From positions 54,318-118,317 of the IMG/VR virus record IMGVR_UViG_3300008261_000027: a stretch of DNA of 64,000 nt; one strand, 5' to 3'. Within the stretch, counting starts at the first letter, position 1. Every line of letters begins with the position of its first letter. The translations under genes and the position numbers were made by a program. This stretch comes from a virus. The notes beneath the pieces are model-generated. The model worked only from the letters and a program-made list of their open reading frames with translations. It had not been told where the DNA came from and did no database searches. Below are positions 36,122 through 43,428 of the stretch, in pieces.

Positions 36122-37105
36122 ATGAAAATACTTGTAAACGAAGAGGATTTAAAATACATTGAAGAGTCAATCATGACTGGTGAAGTCTTGAAAGAAGATC
36201 TTAGAAGATGGTTTAAAGAAAAATGGGTTGACGTATCTAGAAAGGTTGGTGGAAAACATCCACCATGTGGAAGAAAAGATGCAAACGGAAAAACGTACCC
36301 AAAATGTAGACCATCTAAAAAAGTTTCAAAGGAAACACCAAAAACATCAGGTTCATATAGTAAAAAAGAAAAGAAAGCAATGACAGCACAAAAAAGACGT
36401 GCTGAAAAAAAAGATCCTAAAGTTGGCAAAGGTAATAAACCAACATTTGCTAGATTTGATGAAAACGTTAATAGAGACCAAATAGTAAACCTTATTTTAA
36501 ATTCGATAAATGAGGTTAAAGTCGATAATAGAGGTCCCAGAATCGTCCTTAATGAGTCTAAATCGATAATTTCAGAATCATTAATGTATCATATAAATAA
36601 CAATTTACCTCTAACAGAAAATGTTTACAGAATTTATTCTGATGAATTTTTTAAATTGTATGTAGAGGCTAAAGATTTCATGAATAAAGGTTCAGTAGAA
36701 TTTTTTGGCGATGATCTAGATTTATTACAAACAAATATTGGTGAAGTTGGTATATTTGAAGGGTCTGAAGTTTACTTAGATATTCCATTTATTGATGGAG
36801 AAGAAGAATATCTGGTAGAAGCTAAACACAGAGGTCGAAACGTAAAATTAAATAAACCATTTAGAACCCCTGGTGGGCCTAAAAAATTCGCGGTCTATGT
36901 AAAAACTCCAGGCGGAAATATAAAAAAAGTTACCTTTGGTGACCCAAATCTTCGAGTTAGAAGCTCAAATAAAAAAGCTGCAAAATCCTTTAGAGCTAGA
37001 CATAAATGTGCTCAAAAGAAAGATAGAACAACAGCTGGTTATTGGAGTTGTAACATCTCAAGATATCGTAAAGCATTAGGTATCAAATCATCAAATCCTT
37101 GGTAA
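36122..37105 (+). CDS. modular basic phage protein (DUF5872-like N-terminus)
   Basis: 327 residues from ATG 36122. An open frame extends upstream but only through the preceding gene. N-terminal MKILVNEEDLKYIEESIM is like the start of the HExxH gene. Residues 30-100 (RWFKEKWVDVSRKVGGKHPP, CGRKDANGKTYPKCRP) match DUF5872-type phage motifs. The C-terminus (LNKPFRTPGGPKKFAVYVKT, SFRARHKCAQKKDRTTAGYW, SCNISRYRKALG) is a second Cys/Arg-rich phage module. Likely a DNA-binding internal or structural protein; the exact role is unknown. Confidence 0.65.
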   Translation: MKILVNEEDLKYIEESIMTGEVLKEDLRRWFKEKWVDVSRKVGGKHPPCGRKDANGKTYPKCRPSKKVSKETPKTSGSYSKKEKKAMTAQKRRAEKKDPKVGKGNKPTFARFDENVNRDQIVNLILNSINEVKVDNRGPRIVLNESKSIISESLMYHINNNLPLTENVYRIYSDEFFKLYVEAKDFMNKGSVEFFGDDLDLLQTNIGEVGIFEGSEVYLDIPFIDGEEEYLVEAKHRGRNVKLNKPFRTPGGPKKFAVYVKTPGGNIKKVTFGDPNLRVRSSNKKAAKSFRARHKCAQKKDRTTAGYWSCNISRYRKALGIKSSNPW

Positions 37106-37106
37106 T

Positions 37107-37580
37107 ATGATTAAATTTAGTGAAATATTTGAATCCTATTACGATGATGATGAAGGTGAATACGGATTTAAAGAAAGTAGTTTTGATGATTTAAAAATCC
37201 ATTTTGAATTATTATGTTCAAAACATGAATATTCTTTGGTTAAAGATAAAAAAACAGGAATAAATTATATCACATATACCGACAATATCAACGATTCATA
37301 TCAACAGGGCTATTCGTATAAAAGTGTTGATTATGATGAAGATGGGGGTTATACATATTATGAGTTTAATGATGATACGGCAGAACTTACAGAAGACGGT
37401 ATAGCATTATTTACTCAGGAAGAAGTTAAGAATGACAGAGTAACCGAAGATGTTGAACAATTTGCAAATGGTGGTGTTGATGAAGAGGTCTTGAGAATAA
37501 CTAAAGAAAATCAAGGTTTAATCAATACTCATTTTTTAGATTTAATTAAAGAGTTTTTTAGTGAAAAGTATAGAAAATAA
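37107..37580 (+). CDS. acidic protein of unknown function
   Basis: 157 residues, strongly acidic (YDDDEGEYGF, YDEDGGYTYYEFNDDTAE), with N-terminus MIKFSEIFESYYDDD. One base after the previous stop. The middle alternates Tyr and Asp/Glu; the C-terminus is helical (TKENQGLINTHFLDLIKEFF). No family recognised. DNA-mimic properties are conceivable for such an acidic protein, but nothing shows it directly. Confidence 0.55.
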   Translation: MIKFSEIFESYYDDDEGEYGFKESSFDDLKIHFELLCSKHEYSLVKDKKTGINYITYTDNINDSYQQGYSYKSVDYDEDGGYTYYEFNDDTAELTEDGIALFTQEEVKNDRVTEDVEQFANGGVDEEVLRITKENQGLINTHFLDLIKEFFSEKYRK

Positions 37581-37851
37581 ATTACCGTTTATTGAAGAAA
37601 AGATTGGCTCTTTTTACGAAAGAACATTTTCTAATGAGGTTAATGAGTCGGAATTAAAATGGCATTTTGACCTAGAGGACAGAATTGTTATTTGCGAACA
37701 CGAAACGGATTGGATGCTTCAAATGGACAATCAATTACCATTTAAAATTCAAAAAAATAAACAATATTTTATTTCTGAAGGGGAATATCATCGAATAATA
37801 AAAGGTAATGGAAATCTTACTGTAAAAGTATTTAAATTAACTTCATCTTAG
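37561..37851 (+). CDS. cupin-like small protein
   Basis: 96 residues, GTG start at 37561 overlapping the previous gene by 20 nt. LKWHFDLEDRIVICEHETDW, MLQMDNQLPFKIQKNKQYFI and EGEYHRIIKGNGNLTVKVFK give the strand order and His placement (H-x-D/E ... HR) of a one-domain cupin. A metal site may be formed by His, Asp and the later His. Substrate unknown; the pattern recurs in phages as a hypothetical protein. Confidence 0.6.
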   Translation: MKSIENKLPFIEEKIGSFYERTFSNEVNESELKWHFDLEDRIVICEHETDWMLQMDNQLPFKIQKNKQYFISEGEYHRIIKGNGNLTVKVFKLTSS

Positions 37852-38146
37852 ACCAATACCACACCCTATTATCCGAATATCTACTGAGGCTTTTTGCCTC
37901 TTTTTTTTCCATTAATTTACTAATTTGTGATATATCCGCTTGGTTTCTAATATCTATACCAACATTAAACCCACCATCGGATTTTTCGTGAATAGTTTCC
38001 TTCATTGGTTCCACATACTTACCTTCATCATCTAGTTTAAGCATTTTTACCATCTCATCCTTTTTCATTTTACATTCAATCCCACGTTGGTATACCATTT
38101 TTTCAAGGACGTCTGTTCGGAGCTTGCTGTAATCTGTTTCACCCAT
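37832..38146 (-). CDS. SAP-like small protein
   Basis: 104 residues from ATG 38146 (MGETDYSKLRTDVLEKMVYQ); a longer frame from a TTG at 38182 is less likely. LRTDVLEKMVYQRGIECKMK then KDEMVKMLKLDDEGKY fits the helix-turn-helix of SAP/HeH DNA-binding domains (dLk..L..rGl..k..K.elv..L). It is last in the capsid direction but beyond the capsid terminator, and overlaps the cupin-like gene tail by 20 nt. Possibly a DNA-binding or structural accessory protein. Confidence 0.6.
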   Translation of the reverse strand: MGETDYSKLRTDVLEKMVYQRGIECKMKKDEMVKMLKLDDEGKYVEPMKETIHEKSDGGFNVGIDIRNQADISQISKLMEKKEAKSLSRYSDNRVWYWSKMKLI

Positions 38147-38191
38147 AAATGCAAAAATAAAGAAAATTTTAGAATATTCCAAAAATAAAAA

Positions 38192-38211
38192 ACCCCCGAT
38201 TTCTCGAGGGT
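38192..38211 (-). terminator. terminator of the capsid gene
   Basis: Minus strand ACCCTCGA-GAAA-TCGGGGGT hairpin (GNRA-type loop) followed by TTTATTTTT, 24 nt after the capsid stop codon. One U.G pair strengthens it on this strand only. Confidence 0.85.
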
Positions 38212-38234
38212 TTTTATATTAACCTAACTTAAGA

Positions 38235-39968
38235 TTATCTTAAAGTGTTAAGATCGAAAGTTTGTAAACCACTTACGTTGATGATACCGAAGTAACGGTT
38301 GTTAACCATTTTCTTTGCATATCTTGTCATGATACCTTTGATTGGTGTCATGTTAAATGGATTGTACATTGTTGGAGTTAATTGTAAAGGTACATATGGT
38401 GCGTAGATGTAACCAGCATCCAATAATGATTTACCTTTGTGACCCACAAGGATCTTACCAGCTGGTAAGTATGGATCACGATATACTTGATAACGTCCAG
38501 CCAAAGTACCGATCTTTTCGATACCCATGTTGTACTGATCTTGCTCTGGGCTAGCATTTGATACGTGGAAATACTCTAAATCATCGAATACTGCAGAAAC
38601 TTCTGAAGATACAACGATCCAGTTAGCACCACCTCTCAAAGTTGACTTATGGATTTGAGCAGAAACCTGATTGATCTTAGTGATCAATGTTTGGTTCCAG
38701 TCTTTTTGAGTGTAACCTACAAATGGAGTGTTTCCAGTTGCACCGTATTTCCACTCATTGTAATCCCACTTAGCTGACCAAGCAGCACCTTTTCTAAGGT
38801 CACGTAAAATTTCACGGTCAACCTCAGCAGCAATTTGCTCAGATAATAAAGCTGTTAATTCAGCTTCAGCATCGATGTTATGGAACGCAGATACGTCCTG
38901 AGCAAGTTCTGGAGACCAGCTAGCTCTTAATTTTCTTTCAGTAACAGATACTGTAACTGAAGCAAGATCAAATGATACTTCACCGATATTGTCTTCAAAT
39001 TCCAAAGTCTCATATGTTCTGTAAGTTACTTTGAAGTTAGCCAAAGCTAAATCGTTAGAGCTGAAATCAGCTGCAGCGAAACCAGTAGTGCTGCTATAGC
39101 TTTCCAAATCTACATTCAAATAGATCTTACCTTCTTCGTCGCAGATGTCGTGGAATCTAGAAAGACCAGAACCACCTTTCACACCATACTCAACGATACC
39201 TTTACCATATTTTTGAGTTACAACGTTGAAGTTTTTAACACCATTGTTTGCAGTTGTGTTACCAGTAACTTCAACTTGAAGAGATGCTAAAAATTCTTCA
39301 GTATCCATAAGGTTACCATTAGCACCAACCATTTTACCTTGACCGTCTTTTGTGAAACCAGAAAGAACAATAATCAAGTTAGATACACTAGATCCACTTT
39401 CATTAGCAGTAGTTGTGCTAGCAGTACCGTTTGAGAATGTTACGAAAGCGTGAGGATTGGCTTCAACTGTTGTGAAAGCACCCTTTGAATAATCGAACAA
39501 ACCTTGATCGTTTGCGTCTGAAGACTCATAAAAACGATCGTAAAGGCTCTTCGCGTTGTCACCATAACCAGCAGTAGCTGCGTCAGAGTTACCTGGCATA
39601 CCGAATGGCTGATAGTGTGCACCACTGTTTCTATCTTGAATTTTAGGTACGAAGTAGAACAATTTACCAATTGGTAAGTTCATTGCTTGTACTGATACGA
39701 TGTCGTTTGCTAACAACTTAGAGAAAACACGACGGATAATTGGGAATACCACTGTCTCGAAAGAACCAGAAGCATCAGAAACTGCTGCTTCGTTGATTAA
39801 ATAAGACGCTTGGTTTTCATACAATTGCGCGATGTTATCTTTTTGGTGACCGTCTAATCCGTCAAGGAATCCTAGGTCATCCCATTTTTTGATGGTATCT
39901 TCTTTGATAACACGAAGGTGCTTAAGACCGATGTTACCAACCATACCTGATTCTAATAATGCTCCCAT
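38235..39968 (-). CDS. gp23: major capsid protein gp23-like
   Basis: 577 residues (T4 gp23 521). N-terminal propeptide ends with a run YENQASYLINEAAVSDASG: cleavage after Ile-Asn-Glu60 fits the T4 gp21 rule (I/L-x-E) and would leave Ala61 as first residue, close to Glu65 of T4 gp23. Then FPIIRRVFSKLLANDIVSVQ, a Gly/Thr-rich insertion (about 150-290), and the shell core (LRASWSPELAQDVSAFHNID, LLSEQIAAEVDREILRDLRK, ASPEQDQYNMGIEKIGTLAG). HK97-fold capsid by family. Last gene of the T4-type head operon 20-21-22-23. Confidence 0.95.
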   Translation of the reverse strand: MGALLESGMVGNIGLKHLRVIKEDTIKKWDDLGFLDGLDGHQKDNIAQLYENQASYLINEAAVSDASGSFETVVFPIIRRVFSKLLANDIVSVQAMNLPIGKLFYFVPKIQDRNSGAHYQPFGMPGNSDAATAGYGDNAKSLYDRFYESSDANDQGLFDYSKGAFTTVEANPHAFVTFSNGTASTTTANESGSSVSNLIIVLSGFTKDGQGKMVGANGNLMDTEEFLASLQVEVTGNTTANNGVKNFNVVTQKYGKGIVEYGVKGGSGLSRFHDICDEEGKIYLNVDLESYSSTTGFAAADFSSNDLALANFKVTYRTYETLEFEDNIGEVSFDLASVTVSVTERKLRASWSPELAQDVSAFHNIDAEAELTALLSEQIAAEVDREILRDLRKGAAWSAKWDYNEWKYGATGNTPFVGYTQKDWNQTLITKINQVSAQIHKSTLRGGANWIVVSSEVSAVFDDLEYFHVSNASPEQDQYNMGIEKIGTLAGRYQVYRDPYLPAGKILVGHKGKSLLDAGYIYAPYVPLQLTPTMYNPFNMTPIKGIMTRYAKKMVNNRYFGIINVSGLQTFDLNTLR

Positions 39969-39999
39969 TTTTAAAATATTTGTTTTTTTTTAATTCTTA

Positions 40000-41154
40000 T
40001 TATTTTATTTTACTCATTAAATCTCTCATTCTTCTGAACTGAGGTGCTTCATAGGCTTTTGACTCAGCTAACATCTCTTGTGAAGATGATGTAGAAGGGG
40101 TTGATGTGATTTTATCAACAACAGCTTCGTTTACTGGTTTTTTAGTATCCAATTCTGCTTTGATTGAGTTAAAAAGATTTTTAGACTCACTTATAGTAGA
40201 AACGGAATCAAATCTTTTTAAAATTTCCATTTTCTCCTGTTTTGTTGTTGTATGTTCTGTAAACAATCTTGTTGCGTGAGCAAGGTTTGCATTGAATACA
40301 GCTACTTCATTCAATTTTTCTTTAAACAATACTAAAGCTTTTTTATACTCTTCGTTTTGTTTTTTAAGAGTTTGAACTTCCTCATTGATTTTTTCTGGAC
40401 GTCCAGCTGCGAAAATTTTCTTAGGTAATCCACCTTTTTGGCCAAAAGCCTTTGAGTGAGCAGCTTCACCGACTTCTTCTTCGTGAGCTTCTTCCTCAGA
40501 CTCTTCTTCAGACATTTCTTCTTCAGGCATGTCATCATCGTCGCCTAATTCGATTTCATAAACAGTCTCATCTTCTTCAGCCATTTCTTCTTCGTTCCAT
40601 TCTTCATCAACTGATTCTTCTTCAGACTCATCTAACTTAATGATGTACTCATCATCACCATCTTGTAATTCGATATTTTCGCCGTCTTTTTTAACAATAA
40701 TTCCGTCTTCATCTGACATTGCTTTGAAAACCTTTAATACTTCTTCATCAGAAGCTCCGGTTAAATCTAACATGTCATCAGAATCGTCATCACTTGGCAT
40801 ATCGTTTACTGATGGCATATCACCCATTTCTGGAGATTCGTCATCGATACCTTTTGATGGTTCATCATTTATCGAGGGCATTTCTTCATCATCAGCTTTT
40901 TCAGCATCATCTTCCTCTTCTTCATCGGAAGCTGGCTGTTCTGACATGTCTTTTGATTCCTCTTCTTCAGGATTCATAGCTTCTTCATCAGCAGCTACTT
41001 CTTCCTCTTCTTCCACTTCCTCTGATTCTTTAAGCAATTCGTTTAGTTCTTTTTTCATTACTGAAGAAAGTATACCCTTTGCATTTTGCTTTACTGCTTC
41101 TTCAAGTGTATTAACTTGAAGTAACGCTTGTTCTAAAATGGATTTTTCAGTCAT
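40000..41154 (-). CDS. gp22: prohead core scaffold gp22-like
   Basis: 384 residues (T4 gp22 269), very acidic: residues 45-230 are almost continuous Glu/Asp with short repeats. The N-terminus (LEQALLQVNTLEEAVKQNAK) and the helical C-terminal third (KEKLNEVAVFNANLAHATRL, FTEHTTTKQEKMEILKRFD) keep the gp22 layout. It forms the internal scaffold of the prohead and is digested by gp21. It lies between gp21 and gp23 genes as in T4. Confidence 0.88.
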   Translation of the reverse strand: MTEKSILEQALLQVNTLEEAVKQNAKGILSSVMKKELNELLKESEEVEEEEEVAADEEAMNPEEEESKDMSEQPASDEEEEDDAEKADDEEMPSINDEPSKGIDDESPEMGDMPSVNDMPSDDDSDDMLDLTGASDEEVLKVFKAMSDEDGIIVKKDGENIELQDGDDEYIIKLDESEEESVDEEWNEEEMAEEDETVYEIELGDDDDMPEEEMSEEESEEEAHEEEVGEAAHSKAFGQKGGLPKKIFAAGRPEKINEEVQTLKKQNEEYKKALVLFKEKLNEVAVFNANLAHATRLFTEHTTTKQEKMEILKRFDSVSTISESKNLFNSIKAELDTKKPVNEAVVDKITSTPSTSSSQEMLAESKAYEAPQFRRMRDLMSKIK

Positions 41155-41176
41155 TTTTTTTTATTTAATTTCTTAT

Positions 41177-41183
41177 ATAAATA
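41177..41183 (-). promoter_or_regulatory. late promoter-like TATTTAT element
   Basis: Minus-strand CATATTTATATAAG, 22 nt before the gp22-like ATG, just after the gp21 terminator. It is the only such element before gp22-gp23. Confidence 0.55.
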
Positions 41184-41201
41184 TGTGTATTATTAAAAAA
41201 A

Positions 41202-41227
41202 TCTCATCTCCACATATAGAAATGAGA
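41202..41227 (-). terminator. terminator between gp21 and gp22 genes
   Basis: Minus strand TCTCAT / ATGAGA hairpin with flanking pairs, then TTTTTTT (41200-41194). Confidence 0.65.
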
Positions 41228-41247
41228 CATTTTTTTGTTTTTTTATT

Positions 41248-41937
41248 TTATTTTGTTAAAAAACTATCCAGTTTACCCATTAATTTTTTCATTCTATCGT
41301 CCACAATCGGCTTCTGTTCTACTGTTTCATTGAATTTATCCTTATCAGCAACATCCTGGAAAACATACGCACCGGGTGTAGATGGTGACGATACTAAATC
41401 AAAACAAACTAACTCAAAATCATCTTGAACAATATTTTGACCTTTAACCTCTTTCAACGACCCAACACCCCTTGAAGAAATTCCTAATGTGACACCATTT
41501 ATAAGTAACATAGCAGCTTGGTCACCCTTACAGCTAACAATACCCATTTTTTTAAATCCTGGAGATAACAATAGTTTTATTTTACCCATGAGTGTTTTAC
41601 CATCCCACCACGTTTCTAAAATTGTGTGAGAAACTCTATCTAAATCGATAAGAGATGATGAAGGGTGATTTAATTCATTTAGAGCCGAGCCCTTTTTAAT
41701 AATTTCTTGATATTTGGTATTTTCCCTTTTTAATAACATTTCGGGATAAATTCTACCATTCTTATTTGGGGTATCGAATTTTTGCAAAACGGCATACATA
41801 ATAAAGTCCTGATCGGTATCTTTATTCTGCATTTCCGTAATAATATTTTGATTTTGTAGATCACTAGGTGAAATATGCCCAGCGTCATATTCAATTAAAA
41901 TTCCCCTACCAATTTCATTCGGTCCTAATACTTTCAT
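41248..41937 (-). CDS. gp21: prohead core protease gp21-like
   Basis: 229 residues (T4 gp21 212). Serine-protease layout of the T4 prohead protease family: NGRIYPEMLLKRENTKYQEI, ALNELNHPSSSLIDLDRVSH (catalytic His), TLMGKIKLLLSPGFKKM, and GVTLGISSRGVGSL (nucleophile Ser). Cleaves scaffold and capsid proteins after I/L-x-E during head maturation. Located between portal-side core genes and gp22, as in T4. Confidence 0.92.
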   Translation of the reverse strand: MKVLGPNEIGRGILIEYDAGHISPSDLQNQNIITEMQNKDTDQDFIMYAVLQKFDTPNKNGRIYPEMLLKRENTKYQEIIKKGSALNELNHPSSSLIDLDRVSHTILETWWDGKTLMGKIKLLLSPGFKKMGIVSCKGDQAAMLLINGVTLGISSRGVGSLKEVKGQNIVQDDFELVCFDLVSSPSTPGAYVFQDVADKDKFNETVEQKPIVDDRMKKLMGKLDSFLTK

Positions 41938-41958
41938 TTAGATATATTAATATATTGT

Positions 41959-41965
41959 ATAAATA
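41959..41965 (-). promoter_or_regulatory. late promoter-like TATTTAT element
   Basis: Minus-strand GTATTTATACAATATAT, 21 nt before the gp21-like ATG. Confidence 0.5.
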
Positions 41966-41980
41966 CATCTAAAAATTAAA

Positions 41981-42409
41981 TCAGTCCTTAGTTTTGTTGA
42001 AATTAAATAAAGCTTTATTTGATAAGCAATCGTCTACAACTACTTCAGAAAGAAATTTAATCAAATTTTTCACATTAACAGACTTAACGTCAAAGTGATT
42101 TTCGACAAATAACGTAATTTCTAAGTTCATAAAAGACCTCTTATCTAATTTAATTCCTTTTGTTTTGATGTCTAAATCAACAATAGATTCTTTTTTGAAT
42201 AGATCTTTTAAATCAAACTCTCTAATTAACGCTTTTATTTCTCTTCTAGATTGGGAAATGATTTTATCAAAATTATCATCGCCATCTTTTGGCTTAACCC
42301 ATGAATTTAATTTAATATAAATTGTTTTTAAATTTTTATGGTCTACAGTACCATATCCAATTTTAATTTCCTTGTATTCACCTAAAGGAATAAATTTTCC
42401 GATTTTCAT
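41981..42409 (-). CDS. prohead core-position protein of unknown function
   Basis: 142 residues: KIGKFIPLGEYKEIKIGYGT, IKLNSWVKPKDGDDNFDKII and a C-terminal helix FLSEVVVDDCLSNKALFNFN. It lies between the 42689 gene and gp21, where T4 has gp67/gp68 prohead-core proteins, but it is not acidic-simple like gp67 and the sequence is not recognised. The start is preceded by AT-rich DNA divergent from the bS21 gene. Confidence 0.55.
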   Translation of the reverse strand: MKIGKFIPLGEYKEIKIGYGTVDHKNLKTIYIKLNSWVKPKDGDDNFDKIISQSRREIKALIREFDLKDLFKKESIVDLDIKTKGIKLDKRSFMNLEITLFVENHFDVKSVNVKNLIKFLSEVVVDDCLSNKALFNFNKTKD

Positions 42410-42503
42410 TAATTTTTACATAATTTTACATATATTATGGTGTATATATAATATACGGAATTTTATCCTAATTAAAAAATAAAATAAATAAATTTTAAAT
42501 AAT

Positions 42504-42692
42504 ATGTTAATAGTTGACGTTAAAAAAGATATTGAAATTGCACTGAAGCAATACAAAAACAAAGTACATAAGGTGAAACAGGTTCAACAGCTTAGAGAAA
42601 GACAAGAGTTTGTTAAACCGTCAGTAAAGAAAAGAAATAGTGTTCTTAAAGCTATTTTTGTTCAAAAAACAAAAGATGGTCCTAGAAATTAG
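42504..42692 (+). CDS. rpsU: phage-encoded ribosomal protein bS21
   Basis: 62 residues: MLIVDVKKDIEIALKQYKNK then VHKVKQVQQLRERQEFVKPS and VKKRNSVLKAIFVQK. This is the full bS21 pattern (I-V-x-V-K, E-x-A-L-K-x-x-K, L-R-x-R-x-x-F-x-K-P-S-V-K-K-R, K-A-I-Y-V-Q-K), with Phe52 where I expect Tyr in many homologues. bS21 joins the 30S platform near the mRNA exit. It is the only plus-strand gene within the 37.8-51.6 kb minus-strand block, divergent from the gene at 42409, with its own upstream region but no TATTTAT element. Stop overlaps the next gene's stop (TTAG). Confidence 0.88.
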   Translation: MLIVDVKKDIEIALKQYKNKVHKVKQVQQLRERQEFVKPSVKKRNSVLKAIFVQKTKDGPRN

Positions 42693-43426
42693 TCAAGACC
42701 ATCTTTTAATTGTTTTAATCTAAAATAATTATACTTCGAAATTTCCATTTGTCCCACTTCCGAAACAACTGAATTTAATTTATTTGTTAAATCACTGTCC
42801 TTAGACTCATTTAACATGCTAGTTACTTTGGATAAAATATCTTCTTTTAGTGTTGGTATGTTTTTTTCTAAATCTTCGGTAGATAATGCTAAAATATTTT
42901 TTAATTCTTCTTTTTGATTCTCGTTTAATTTTTCTAAATACAAAGTATTAAAATTATTTGCTAAAACTGAATATAGTAAGTTTTCGTTGATTGTGAATGA
43001 ATTTACTTCATTAGTGGTATTATTTTTCTTTTTTGTTAAATGTTCTACTAGTTTTTTCTTCGCAATTATTTTTTTATCTAAGTTATTAAAATTATCCTCT
43101 TCTAAAAGTTGATCTAAACATGAATATACCTCATTTACTTCACCAGTTACGTCACCTAACTGATTATCTAGTTCCTCACAAAACTTTGATATTTTTTTTG
43201 ATTGAGTCTTTAGCAAACTATTTAATTCCTCAACATATAATTTAGCAGTATCTGAATTATCAAAAAATTTATTTTCAATTTCTTCATAAAACAAATACAT
43301 TTCTTTGAAATCTTTATTTGTAACAATTTTAGATAAAATTTGTTTCATCTCAAATTTCTCACCAGATCCAAAAGATTCTGTTAGTTTTTTTAGAATTTTT
43401 GCTTTAATAACACCTATCTTATTCAT
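42689..43426 (-). CDS. coiled-coil protein at prohead core position
   Basis: 245 residues, helical and Lys/Glu-rich throughout (KFCEELDNQLGDVTGEVNEV, KKIIAKKKLVEHLTKKKNNT, EISKYNYFRLKQLKDGL). It is directly downstream of the portal gene, in the place of T4 gp67/gp68 prohead core components. Helical content suits a scaffold component. Family not recognised. Confidence 0.6.
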   Translation of the reverse strand: MNKIGVIKAKILKKLTESFGSGEKFEMKQILSKIVTNKDFKEMYLFYEEIENKFFDNSDTAKLYVEELNSLLKTQSKKISKFCEELDNQLGDVTGEVNEVYSCLDQLLEEDNFNNLDKKIIAKKKLVEHLTKKKNNTTNEVNSFTINENLLYSVLANNFNTLYLEKLNENQKEELKNILALSTEDLEKNIPTLKEDILSKVTSMLNESKDSDLTNKLNSVVSEVGQMEISKYNYFRLKQLKDGLD

Positions 43427-43428
43427 TT

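Noticed and set aside
40640-41119. 159-residue Ser-rich plus-strand frame opposite the scaffold gene
   Set aside because: Antisense shadow of the Glu/Asp-rich gp22-like region; the minus frame has the gp22 features and T4 synteny.
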